From Reyranella sp. (GTDB taxonomy: Bacteria; Pseudomonadota; Alphaproteobacteria; Reyranellales; Reyranellaceae): a DNA stretch of 7,768 nt. Made by a program: the position numbers and the translations under genes. The notes beneath the pieces are model-generated. The model worked only from the letters and a program-made list of their open reading frames with translations. It searched no databases and was not told where the DNA came from. This document shows positions 1 through 6,593 of the stretch, one piece after another; the stretch's first letter is position 1, and the number at the start of each line of letters is the position of its first letter. The stretch lies in contig JAUXST010000362.1 of assembly GCA_030679805.1 (NCBI GenBank), forward strand, positions 1 through 7,768, read 5' to 3'.

Positions 1-510
1 TATTCTGATCTCCGCGTTGCAGGGCCAGTGCCACTTGCTGCTTTAACGCAATACGCCAGTCCCCGCCTGGGGCAGGAATGGCGGGCGAGTCACGCCACTC
101 CTGCGGCAGATCGGCAATTTCAACCTGCTGTGTGGGTGTCATGACGGTGAGCCAGTGGCAGAGGTTTTCCAGTTGCCTCACGTTGCCGGGTATATCCTGC
201 GCAGCGAGATAATTCAGCGCTGTATCGCTGATGGCTTTGGCTGCAACGTTGAGCTCCCTGGCGCTCTTTTGCAAAAAATATTTTGCCAGTAAAGGGATAT
301 CCTCGCGCCGTTCGCGCAGCGGCGGCAGACGCAGGCGGATGACATTGAGGCGGTGGAACAAGTCTTCGCGGAACAGGCCTTGTTTGACGCGGTCTTCCAG
401 ATTCTGGTGGGTTGCCGCAATAATGCGCACATTTGCCTTGATCGGCTGATGACCGCCCACGCGATAATAATTGCCGTCAGACAGTACGCGCAGCAAACGC
501 GTTTGTAATT
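1..510. other. Segment of different origin within ntrC (beta/gamma-like, lower GC)
   Basis: By hand count this stretch is about 56% GC, against about 67% in the next 330 bases of the same gene. Its minus-strand codons include TTA, TTG, GTA, CGT and ATA, and A/T runs such as the one near 281-293; these are scarce in the rest of the window. The encoded peptide (about residues 249-418) carries signatures I know from E. coli and betaproteobacterial NtrC: VGGHQPIKANVRIIAATHQN, FREDLFHRLNVIR, PPLRERREDIP, ARELNV, and RQLEN followed by CHWLTVM. Alphaproteobacterial NtrC normally reads VGGRTPI, AATNKDL, FREDLFYRLNVVPLRLPPLR and EDIPDLVRHF here. The right boundary is approximate because the surrounding codons are conserved in all lineages. 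Confidence 0.75.
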
Positions 511-1255
511 CGGGCGGCATGTCGCCGATTTCGTCGAGGAAGAGCGTACCGCCGGAGGCCTGTTCGAACTTGCCCGACGACCGCTGCACGGCGCCCGTGA
601 AAGCGCCGCGTTCGTGGCCGAACAGTTCGCTCTCGATCAGTTCACGCGGGATGGCGGCCATGTTGAGGGCCACGAACGGCCCCTTGCGACGCTTGCCGTA
701 GTCGTGCAGCGCCCGCGCAACCAGTTCCTTGCCCGTGCCCGATTCCCCCGACACCATCACCGTGAGATCGGTCGACATCAGGCGGGCCAGCGCACGATAG
801 ATTTCCTGCATGGCAGGCGAGCGCCCGATCAGCGGCAGCCGTTCGCTCTCCTCCGGGGGATGCGCGCTGCGCGGCATCGAGGCGGCCGGAGCCGAAAGGG
901 CCCGGTTCACTATCGAGACCAGTTCGTTGAGATCGAATGGCTTCGGCAGATATTCGAAGGCGCCTCTCTCGGTGGCACGCACTGCGGTCAGCAGTGTCGA
1001 TTGCGCACTCATCACGATGATGCGCAGATCCGGCCGCAGCTTGCGGATGCGCGGCACGAGATCGAGGCCGTTCTCGTCGGGCATGACGACATCGGTAATG
1101 ACCAGTTGGCCTTCGCCTTCCTGCACCCATTGCCACAGGGTCGCGGCAGTGCCGGTGCTGCGCACGGTATGGCCCTGCCGGCCCAGAGCCTGGTGCAAGA
1201 CGGTGCGGATCGCGCGATCGTCGTCGGCGACGAGGATAGTTGCAGCGGCGCTCAT
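1..1255 (-). CDS. ntrC: NtrC nitrogen-regulation response regulator, sigma-54 activator (3' end cut; probable chimera)
   Basis: NtrC is the cytoplasmic response regulator phosphorylated by NtrB; as an oligomer it uses ATP hydrolysis to open sigma-54 promoters of nitrogen-assimilation genes. 418 residues are visible. The receiver domain (about 4-120) has acidic DDD at 11-13, phospho-acceptor D55 and K105 in KPFD. The AAA+ domain (about 142-365) has Walker A GESGTGKE (170-177), the sigma-54 contact loop GAFTGA (217-222), Walker B LDEIGD (240-245) and arginine-finger candidates R296 and R302. Family members are about 470-480 residues, so roughly 50-60 residues with the Fis-type helix-turn-helix lie beyond the left edge. 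The ATG overlaps the ntrB stop (ATGA), with an AGG 7 bases upstream. Residues 1 to about 245 are alphaproteobacterial in style; the rest matches beta/gammaproteobacterial NtrC and has different base composition. The motif before PGNVRQLEN reads DI where a W is usual. Family assignment is secure; integrity of the gene is not. Confidence 0.93.
   Translation of the reverse strand, partial: MSAAATILVADDDRAIRTVLHQALGRQGHTVRSTGTAATLWQWVQEGEGQLVITDVVMPDENGLDLVPRIRKLRPDLRIIVMSAQSTLLTAVRATERGAFEYLPKPFDLNELVSIVNRALSAPAASMPRSAHPPEESERLPLIGRSPAMQEIYRALARLMSTDLTVMVSGESGTGKELVARALHDYGKRRKGPFVALNMAAIPRELIESELFGHERGAFTGAVQRSSGKFEQASGGTLFLDEIGDMPPELQTRLLRVLSDGNYYRVGGHQPIKANVRIIAATHQNLEDRVKQGLFREDLFHRLNVIRLRLPPLRERREDIPLLAKYFLQKSARELNVAAKAISDTALNYLAAQDIPGNVRQLENLCHWLTVMTPTQQVEIADLPQEWRDSPAIPAPGGDWRIALKQQVALALQRGDQN
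509..560. other. Putative join point in the ntrC Walker B region
   Basis: The change of lineage and composition falls here, in the codons for GGTLFLDEIGDMPPE, among the most conserved words of all NtrC proteins. The reading frame is kept. PEL before QTRLLRVL already looks beta/gamma-like (alphaproteobacterial proteins usually have A before QTRLL), so the crossover is probably at or just right of 509-520. Shared near-identical sequence of this kind can bridge two genomes in an assembly graph and can also serve as a substrate for homologous recombination. Confidence 0.6.
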
Positions 1256-2364
1256 ATGGCGGCCTGTGAAAGTTGCATCGGCAGCATTACTCGGAACATT
1301 GTCCGGCCGGGCGCACTATCGAACTCGATGGCCCCGCCGTGGTCGTTGATAATCTTAGCCACCAATGCAAGACCCAGGCCGGTTCCCGTCGGCTTGTTTG
1401 TCACGAAGGCGTCAAACAGGTGCGCCCGGATCTCGTCGGACACGCCGCTGCCGTTATCGCGGACCGAAACGACCAGCGGCAGGTTGACGCGTGCCTGCTG
1501 GCCGGGCACCGCCAGACGCAGGCCATGCCGGAAGGCCGTCGACAATTCGATTTCGCGCTCGCCCTCACCCAGCGCCTCGCAGGCGTTCTTGACCAAGTTG
1601 AGAAAGACCTGGATGAGCTGGTCGCGGTCGCCGTGAACCTCGGGCAACGACGGATCGTAGGTCTCGACGAACCGGACACCCTTGCCGAAGCCGTTTTCGG
1701 AGAGACGGCGCACGTGATTCAACACCTGGTGAATGTTGATTGGGCCGCGCTCGATCGGGCGGCCGTCGGCGAACGCCTCCATTCGATCGACCAAAGCGAC
1801 GATGCGGTCCGTTTCCTCGCAGATCAGGCTGGTCAGCTCGCGGTCGCTGTCGGGAACCGACTGCTCGAGAAGCTGGGCCGCTCCACGGATACCGGACAAC
1901 GGATTCTTGACCTCATGGGCCAGCATGGCTGCCAGCGCACTCACCGAACGAGCTGCGCTTCGGTGCGACATCTGGCGGTCGATATTGCGGGCAATCGTCT
2001 GCTCCACCAGCGATACGGCAACCAAACCGTCACTGTCGGCAACCGGCGATAGCCGAAGCGCGCAGAACCGGCTGCCGATGCGCGGCGAGGCGAGCGTGAT
2101 GCCGTTTTCCGCGACCGCGCCGCCGCTCGCCTCAACCTGCTCGAGCAATGAGAAGAGCGGCGTATCTTCGGGCACGAATTCATCCAGCGGATGACCGACC
2201 AGCCGCGCCCGGCCCGCCCCGAAGAACTGTTCGGCGGACAGATTGGCGTAGTGGATCAACCGGCCATGGTCGACGACAAGAATCGCCTCGGACAGTGAAT
2301 CTAGGATAGCCACGGAAAATAGGTCGGGCGAACTGCTGGAACGCTTGAATGGGCGCAGAGGCAT
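1252..2364 (-). CDS. ntrB: NtrB nitrogen-sensing histidine kinase
   Basis: Soluble two-component kinase/phosphatase (GlnL family) that phosphorylates NtrC under nitrogen limitation; in the family it is switched to phosphatase by the PII protein. The 370-residue protein has an N-terminal PAS domain (about 15-125), then the dimerisation and phospho-acceptor helix with His150 in AMLAHEVKNPLSGIRGAAQL. The ATPase domain follows: N-box NLVKNACEA (N260), G1 box DNGSG (303-307), F-box region LFDAFVTNK (316-324) and G2 box GTGLGLAL (327-334). No membrane segment is seen, as expected for NtrB and unlike NtrY. I chose the ATG at 2364 because it lies one base after the dusB stop, has an AGGCGG six bases upstream, and opens with the usual short lead to the PAS domain; the frame stays open to 2592, but that extension is a dusB shadow. 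The stop overlaps the ntrC ATG. All catalytic motifs are intact. Confidence 0.95.
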   Translation of the reverse strand: MPLRPFKRSSSSPDLFSVAILDSLSEAILVVDHGRLIHYANLSAEQFFGAGRARLVGHPLDEFVPEDTPLFSLLEQVEASGGAVAENGITLASPRIGSRFCALRLSPVADSDGLVAVSLVEQTIARNIDRQMSHRSAARSVSALAAMLAHEVKNPLSGIRGAAQLLEQSVPDSDRELTSLICEETDRIVALVDRMEAFADGRPIERGPINIHQVLNHVRRLSENGFGKGVRFVETYDPSLPEVHGDRDQLIQVFLNLVKNACEALGEGEREIELSTAFRHGLRLAVPGQQARVNLPLVVSVRDNGSGVSDEIRAHLFDAFVTNKPTGTGLGLALVAKIINDHGGAIEFDSAPGRTMFRVMLPMQLSQAAI

Positions 2365-2365
2365 G

Positions 2366-3373
2366 CTAGGCCGCCTGCCGTTCGAGGACGGGCAGGAAGA
2401 AGGTGGCGAGCATTGCCCGCACTTTGGCCGGGTCGGGCTCACGATTGACGGCACCGCGGAAGTCAGCCGACGCCGGCAACCCCTTGGAGTACCAACCGAG
2501 ATGCTTGCGCGCCATGCGCACTCCGGTTTCCAGCCCGTAGTGCTCGAGCATCGATTCGTAATGGGTGCGCACAGTGGCGTACTGCTCGGCAAGTGACGGA
2601 TCGGGCAGCCGCTCGCCCGTCCGCAGATAGTGGATCGCCTGGCTGAGGAACCACGGCCGCCCGTAGGCGCCGCGCCCGATCATCACGCCATCGGCGCCCG
2701 ACTGGGCCAGTGCCTGGTCGACGTCATCGAGTGTGTTGATGTCGCCATTCACAATCACCGGCAGGTTCGTCGCCGCCTTGACGTCGGCCACGAACGTCCA
2801 ATCGGCGTGGCCGTCGTAGAATTGGCACCGCGTACGACCGTGCACGGTCAGCATCCGGATGCCGCAGTCTTCGGCGATGCGCGCGAGGCTAGGGGCATTC
2901 CGGCTGGCATCGTCCCAGCCCGTTCGCATCTTGAGGGTCACCGGCAGCTTCACCGCTTTGACCGTGGCCTCGAGGATCTTGGCCGCGTGAACCTCGTCGC
3001 GCATCAGTGACGACCCGGCATGGCCGTTCACGACTTTTTTCACCGGGCAGCCGAAATTGATGTCGATGAGCGCCGCTCCCCGGTCCTCGTTGAGCTTGGC
3101 CGCCTCAGCCATCACCTCGGGCTCGCAGCCGGCGAGCTGGACCGACATCGGGAATTCTTCGGGCGAGTTCTTCGCCATCAAAAGCGTCTTGCGGTTTTCG
3201 CGGACCATCGCGGCCGAAGCGATCATTTCGGACACGACGAGGCCTGCTCCGCCGCGCTTGACCATCCGACGAAACGGCATGTCCGTGACGCCGGACATTG
3301 GCGCAAGGATGACAGGGTCCTCGAGGCGGACCGGACCGATGTCGATGGGGCGGAGGTAGCTGGCTTCGGCCAT
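2366..3373 (-). CDS. dusB: tRNA-dihydrouridine synthase DusB (NifR3 family)
   Basis: FMN- and NADPH-dependent enzyme that reduces uridine to 5,6-dihydrouridine in the tRNA D-loop. The 335-residue protein is close to the usual 320-340. The TIM-barrel part shows the FMN-site word APMSGVTD (24-31), catalytic Cys109 in INFGCPVKKVVNGHAGSSLM (105-124), KMRTGWDD (148-155), HGRTR (178-182), NGDI (209-212) and IGRGAYGRPW (232-241). The C-terminal helical tRNA-binding part includes RMARKHLGWYSKGLP. The ATG at 3373 has an AAGGG three bases upstream, a rather short spacing. It is the first gene of dusB-ntrB-ntrC, the arrangement described historically as nifR3-ntrB-ntrC in Rhodobacter and Azospirillum. 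Its link to nitrogen control is positional; no regulatory activity can be read from the protein. Confidence 0.96.
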   Translation of the reverse strand: MAEASYLRPIDIGPVRLEDPVILAPMSGVTDMPFRRMVKRGGAGLVVSEMIASAAMVRENRKTLLMAKNSPEEFPMSVQLAGCEPEVMAEAAKLNEDRGAALIDINFGCPVKKVVNGHAGSSLMRDEVHAAKILEATVKAVKLPVTLKMRTGWDDASRNAPSLARIAEDCGIRMLTVHGRTRCQFYDGHADWTFVADVKAATNLPVIVNGDINTLDDVDQALAQSGADGVMIGRGAYGRPWFLSQAIHYLRTGERLPDPSLAEQYATVRTHYESMLEHYGLETGVRMARKHLGWYSKGLPASADFRGAVNREPDPAKVRAMLATFFLPVLERQAA

Positions 3374-3498
3374 TTCCCTTGCTCAGTTAATAGGCATCTT
3401 GTGCAGTGCACAATAATTGAGCGAGCATTACCGGGTCCAGCCCTCTTCTGCAAGCGTCCGAAGTGCACACACCTCTGCCCGGGTGTTATTAAACAGCC
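3374..3498. promoter_or_regulatory. Divergent promoter region between dusB-ntrBC and ispDF
   Basis: This 125-bp stretch separates two outward-facing transcription units and must hold start signals for both. It is the most A/T-rich non-coding piece of the window. A TATTAA hexamer occurs toward each gene: on the minus strand at 3392-3387 before dusB, and on the plus strand at 3487-3492 before ispDF. Either could be a -10 element, but the -35 matches are poor (TTGTGC at 15-bp spacing for dusB, TGCACA at 17 bp for ispDF). No sigma-54 GG-N10-GC site was recognised. No open reading frame here looks like a gene. Confidence 0.45.
3399..3413. repeat. Perfect 15-bp palindrome, possible operator
   Basis: The sequence TTGTGCA-G-TGCACAA is an exact inverted repeat with 7-bp arms around one central base, 26 bp upstream of the dusB ATG. 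The 8-mer AGTGCACA inside it (3405-3412) recurs at 3462-3469, 57 bp away and nearer ispDF. Such symmetry in a divergent promoter region suits a dimeric DNA-binding regulator. The half-sites are not in the order of the NtrC consensus (TGCAC, spacer, GTGCA), so autoregulation by NtrC is not supported. The binding protein is unknown. Confidence 0.4.
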
Positions 3499-4665
3499 GT
3501 GCCCATCTGTACCGCCCTGATCCTCGCCGCCGGCCGCGGCAGCCGTTTCGGCGGCCTACTGCCCAAGCAATATGCGCTTTTGGGGGCGCAGCCGGTCCTG
3601 GGGCGCACTCTTGCGGCGCTGCGGGCGGCCCCTGGCATCGATCGAATCCAGGTCGTCATTGCCGCCGGGGACGAGGCTCGCTACCGGACGGCGGCCGCCG
3701 ATTTCGACCTGCCGCCACCGATCCTTGGCGGACCAAGCCGACAACTTTCCGTGTTGAACGGCCTTGAGGCGCTGGCCACAGAAGCCCCCGACCTGGTCGC
3801 CATTCACGATGCTGCCCGCCCCTTTGTGCGGGCGGCTGACATCGCCGCCTGCCTAAAGGCGGTCGCAGCCTCGGGTGTCGACGGCGCCGTCCTGGGCATC
3901 CCGCTTGCGGACACACTGAAGCGCGTCACCCGCGGCGCCACCATCTCCGAAACGGTCCCGCGCGACAATCTTTGGCGCGCACAGACCCCCCAGATCTTCC
4001 GATTCGCGTCCTTGCTCCGGGCGCATCGAGATGCGGCGGCGCTCGGCGCCAGCGAGACCACAGCTCTCACCGACGACGCCGCCGTCGCTGAGCGCGCCGG
4101 CCTGAAAGTTGTCATGGTTGCCGGCAGCGGAGATAACACAAAAATCACGACTACCGAGGATCTGCAGCGCGTATCGACAATGGAAACACGCACCGCCTTT
4201 GGCTTTGACGTGCACGGCTTCGCGCCGGGCAACGCCGTGATGCTGGGTGGCGTCTCGATCCCGCACAACCACGCGCTCGGCGGCCATTCCGACGCCGATG
4301 TCGGGCTTCACGCGCTCACGGACGCGATTCTCGGCACGATTGGCGCAGGCGATATCGGTTTCCATTTCCCACCGTCCGACCCCCAATGGCGCGGCGTCTC
4401 CTCCGATCGCTTTCTCAAGCATGCGCTCGGCCTTCTGGCCGAGCGCGGCGGCCGGGTCATCCATCTCGACCTCACCTTGATCTGCGAGGCGCCGCGGATC
4501 GGCCCACACCGCGAGGCCATGGTCGACAGCATCGCGCGCATCGCCGGCATCGGGCGAGACCGCGTCAGTGTGAAGGCGACGACCACGGAAGGGCTGGGCT
4601 TCACCGGCCGTCGCGAGGGAATCGCGGCCCAGGCGGTCGCCACCGTCGAAGTGCCGAGAAGCTAA
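3499..4665 (+). CDS. ispDF: Bifunctional IspD/IspF enzyme of the MEP isoprenoid pathway
   Basis: A 388-residue fusion of two non-consecutive enzymes of the methylerythritol phosphate pathway, which supplies isopentenyl precursors for quinones, hopanoids and undecaprenyl carriers. Residues 1 to about 226 are IspD, joining CTP to MEP to give CDP-ME: the nucleotide-binding word LILAAGRGSRFGG (7-19), PKQY (22-25), HDAARP (103-108) and DNLWRAQTPQIF (156-167) are present. Residues about 229-388 are IspF, which cyclises CDP-ME 2-phosphate to MEcPP: metal ligands D237 and H239 in FDVHGF, H271 in GGHSDADVGLHALTDAI, and E364 in TTEGLGFTGRREGI. Start is a GTG; an in-frame TAA at 3490-3492 rules out anything earlier and IspD needs these first residues. 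No good Shine-Dalgarno is seen. The fusion is well known in alphaproteobacteria. cinA follows after 18 bp. Confidence 0.97.
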   Translation: MPICTALILAAGRGSRFGGLLPKQYALLGAQPVLGRTLAALRAAPGIDRIQVVIAAGDEARYRTAAADFDLPPPILGGPSRQLSVLNGLEALATEAPDLVAIHDAARPFVRAADIAACLKAVAASGVDGAVLGIPLADTLKRVTRGATISETVPRDNLWRAQTPQIFRFASLLRAHRDAAALGASETTALTDDAAVAERAGLKVVMVAGSGDNTKITTTEDLQRVSTMETRTAFGFDVHGFAPGNAVMLGGVSIPHNHALGGHSDADVGLHALTDAILGTIGAGDIGFHFPPSDPQWRGVSSDRFLKHALGLLAERGGRVIHLDLTLICEAPRIGPHREAMVDSIARIAGIGRDRVSVKATTTEGLGFTGRREGIAAQAVATVEVPRS

Positions 4666-4683
4666 AAGTCAGGGGTCCATCGT

Positions 4684-5175
4684 ATGTTCGATCATGAATT
4701 GAGGACGGCCGCGGAGCACGTGCTGGTCGCCTGTCGCGCGCGCAAGCTCAAGGTCGTCACCGCCGAGTCGTGCACCGGCGGATTGATCGCCGCCGCCCTG
4801 ACGGCCATCGCTGGCTCGTCGGATGTCGTCGAGCGCGGCTTCGTCACCTATGCCAACGAAGCCAAGCGTGAAATGCTGGGTGTGTCGTGGGACACGCTGC
4901 TGGGGCATGGCGCGGTCAGCGAGCCCGTGGCCCGCGCGATGGCGGCGGGCGCCCTCGCCCATTCGCAGGCCGATCTCGCCGTGTCGGTGACGGGCGTCGC
5001 AGGCCCTGGCGGCGGTACCGAGGACAAGCCCGTCGGGCTGGTTTACCTGGCGGCTGTCCGATTGGGCCACGAGCCGGTCGCCGAGCGTCACGTCTTTCCG
5101 GGCGATCGCGACGCGATCCGCCGTGCCTCTACGCTTACCGCTCTTGCGATGCTGGCGTCGCTGGCCGAGCAATAG
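4684..5175 (+). CDS. pncC: CinA C-terminal-domain amidohydrolase (PncC-type nicotinamide-nucleotide amidase)
   Basis: The 163-residue protein is a stand-alone CinA C-terminal domain. Family members of this form deamidate nicotinamide mononucleotide to nicotinate mononucleotide, recycling the NMN released by DNA ligase and other NAD users. Family words are clear: VVTAESCTGGLIAAALT (24-40) with the likely nucleophile Ser29, GFVTYANEAKREMLGV (52-67) with conserved Tyr56 and Lys61, AVSEPVARAMA (77-87), and SVTGVAGPGGGTEDKPVGLV (101-120). The length matches E. coli PncC (about 165). The N-terminal MoCF-like domain of full-length CinA is absent, so a competence role should not be assumed from the name. 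AGGGG eight bases before the ATG is a good ribosome-binding site, and the gene is probably co-transcribed with ispDF. Its last 41 bases overlap the 3' end of ratA on the other strand. Confidence 0.93.
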   Translation: MFDHELRTAAEHVLVACRARKLKVVTAESCTGGLIAAALTAIAGSSDVVERGFVTYANEAKREMLGVSWDTLLGHGAVSEPVARAMAAGALAHSQADLAVSVTGVAGPGGGTEDKPVGLVYLAAVRLGHEPVAERHVFPGDRDAIRRASTLTALAMLASLAEQ

Positions 5176-5620
5176 GCTTGCCGTAGAGCTGGGTGGCCCG
5201 CGCCTCGAAGGCCGAGACCATGCGGCGGACAGCCTCGGCGAAGAGTAGGCGGACCGTCTGCTGCAGCAGCATCGAGCGGAAGTCGAATTCCAACTCGAAG
5301 TCGATCATGGTGCCGTGCGGGTCGGGCTGAAACGTCCAACGGCTGATCAGCCGGCGGAACGGACCTTCGATCCCCGCGGTGTCGATGCGCGGACCGCCGG
5401 GATGGTCGGGTACGAGTTCGATCCGGGAAACGAACTTCTCGTGAAACGGCCCGAAGCCGATCGCAAGTTCGGCGATCTCGACATTGCCGTCTCGCTGACG
5501 CACCCGGGCCGCGTGACACCACGGCAGAAACTCGGGGTAGCGCGCAACATCGGCCACGAGGTCGAACAGCTGCATCGGCGAATGGCCGACGAGACGGCGC
5601 TCGGCGTGGCGGGTGGGCAA
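5135..5620 (-). CDS. ratA: RatA/COQ10-family START-like protein, TTG start
   Basis: A 161-residue polyketide cyclase/COQ10-type protein. Relatives bind ubiquinone or other lipids (Coq10 in mitochondria); the E. coli member RatA was reported to interfere with 70S ribosome assembly, so the role here is not settled. The signature LFDLVADVARYPEFLPWC (18-35) and the long C-terminal helix ending FEARATQLYG are typical. I prefer TTG at 5620-5618: it gives the family's usual N-terminus (M)PTRHAERR, lies 7 bases after the lipA stop, and has an AAGGG about 11 bases upstream. The alternative ATG at 5659 would overlap lipA by 32 bases and add 13 residues with no family support. The tail after LYGK is rich in A and P and extends into the cinA 3' end. 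It is the last gene of lpdA-lipA-ratA, a linkage seen in many alphaproteobacteria. Confidence 0.88.
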   Translation of the reverse strand: MPTRHAERRLVGHSPMQLFDLVADVARYPEFLPWCHAARVRQRDGNVEIAELAIGFGPFHEKFVSRIELVPDHPGGPRIDTAGIEGPFRRLISRWTFQPDPHGTMIDFELEFDFRSMLLQQTVRLLFAEAVRRMVSAFEARATQLYGKPIARPATPASQER

Positions 5621-5627
5621 GAAGCCG

Positions 5628-6587
5628 TCAGCCCTTGCGCTGTGCCGCGCGCGCCGCACGAAGGTGCGCGAAGTCGTCGCCGGCGTGATAGCTCGAGCGC
5701 GTCAGCGGCGATGCGGAGACCATCAGGAAGCCCTTGGCGCGGGCGAGATTCGCCAGTTCCTCGAATTCCGTCGGTGTCCAGAAACGATCGATCGGCGCGT
5801 GCTTGGGGGTGGGCTGCAGGTACTGGCCGACCGTCAGGAAATCGACGTCCGCTGCCCGCAGATCGTCCATCACCTGCAGGATCTCCTCGCGGGTTTCGCC
5901 GAGGCCCACCATCAGGCCGGACTTGGTGAACATCGAGGGATCGATTTCCTTTACCCGCGCCAGAAGGCGCAGCGACGTGAAGTAGCGCGCGCCGGGCCGG
6001 ATCGTCGGGTAGAGGCGCGGCACAGTCTCGAGATTATGATTGAAGACATCGGGGCGCGCCGCCACGACCGTCTCGATGGCGCCGGCCTTGCGCATGAAGT
6101 CCGGCGTCAGGATTTCGACCGTCGTGCTCGGCGCCGCCACATGCAGCGCGGAAATCACCTGGGCGAAGTGCCTTGCCCCACCATCGTCGAGGTCGTCCCG
6201 GTCGACCGATGTCACGACCACATGCCCCAGTCCCAGCTTGCCCACCGCCTCGGCAATGTTGCCCGGTTCGTGCGGGTTGAGGGCGCCAGGCTTGCCGGTG
6301 GCGACGTTGCAAAAGGCGCAGGCCCGCGTGCAGACCTCGCCCATGATCATGAAGGTCGCATGCTTCTGCTTCCAGCACTCGCCGATATTCGGGCAAGCCG
6401 CTTCCTCGCATACAGTGGACAGGCCATACTGGCGCATCAGCCGCTTGGTCTCGGCATATTCCGGCGAGTTCGGCGCGCGTACTCGTATCCAGTCCGGCTT
6501 GCGCCGAATCGGATTGTCGGCCCGGTGCGCCTTTTCAGGGTGTCGCTCGGCGCGGCTCAGGGGAAGCTTGTCGGGCGATCCGTCCAT
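5628..6587 (-). CDS. lipA: Lipoyl synthase (radical SAM)
   Basis: LipA inserts two sulfurs at C6 and C8 of octanoyl groups on E2 and GcvH proteins, completing the lipoyl cofactor. The 319-residue protein is of normal length. It has the auxiliary cluster motif CX4CX5C (C60, C65, C71 in VCEEAACPNIGEC), the radical-SAM motif CX3CX2C (C86, C90, C93 in CTRACAFCNV), and the RSSYHA word (297-302) whose serine is the unusual fourth ligand of the auxiliary cluster. Barrel words such as TSVDRDDLDDGGA (126-138), ILTPDF (159-164), NHNLETVPRLYP (183-194) and TVGQYLQPT (252-260) all fit the family. The ATG lies six bases after the lpdA stop, with an AGGG overlapping that stop. Sitting directly behind the E3 gene suggests joint expression with the 2-oxo acid dehydrogenase complex whose E2 it modifies. 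Confidence 0.98.
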   Translation of the reverse strand: MDGSPDKLPLSRAERHPEKAHRADNPIRRKPDWIRVRAPNSPEYAETKRLMRQYGLSTVCEEAACPNIGECWKQKHATFMIMGEVCTRACAFCNVATGKPGALNPHEPGNIAEAVGKLGLGHVVVTSVDRDDLDDGGARHFAQVISALHVAAPSTTVEILTPDFMRKAGAIETVVAARPDVFNHNLETVPRLYPTIRPGARYFTSLRLLARVKEIDPSMFTKSGLMVGLGETREEILQVMDDLRAADVDFLTVGQYLQPTPKHAPIDRFWTPTEFEELANLARAKGFLMVSASPLTRSSYHAGDDFAHLRAARAAQRKG

Positions 6588-6593
6588 GACGCC

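Noticed and set aside
614..1636. A 340-codon plus-strand open frame across the ntrC/ntrB junction
   Set aside because: It lies opposite two clear genes, has low-complexity arginine/alanine/glycine-rich content with no recognisable domain, and is the kind of long antisense frame expected at high GC.
1273..2052. A 259-codon plus-strand open frame opposite ntrB
   Set aside because: It mirrors ntrB codons, has no family signature and no ribosome-binding site of note; judged a shadow.
2365..2592. N-terminal extension of ntrB to an ATG at 2592
   Set aside because: The added 76 residues read dusB out of frame and have no kinase-family counterpart; the ATG at 2364 with its AGGCGG fits.
3399..3413. 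NtrC autoregulatory box
   Set aside because: The NtrC consensus is TGCAC, spacer, GTGCA; here the halves are inverted (GTGCA-G-TGCAC) and no sigma-54 promoter accompanies it.
3499..4665. ispD-ispF fusion as a new architecture
   Set aside because: Bifunctional IspDF is well documented in alphaproteobacteria and some other groups.
4684..5175. Truncated cinA pseudogene lacking the MoCF-like domain
   Set aside because: Stand-alone C-terminal forms of this length (PncC) are common and functional; all family motifs are intact and the gene has a good ribosome-binding site.
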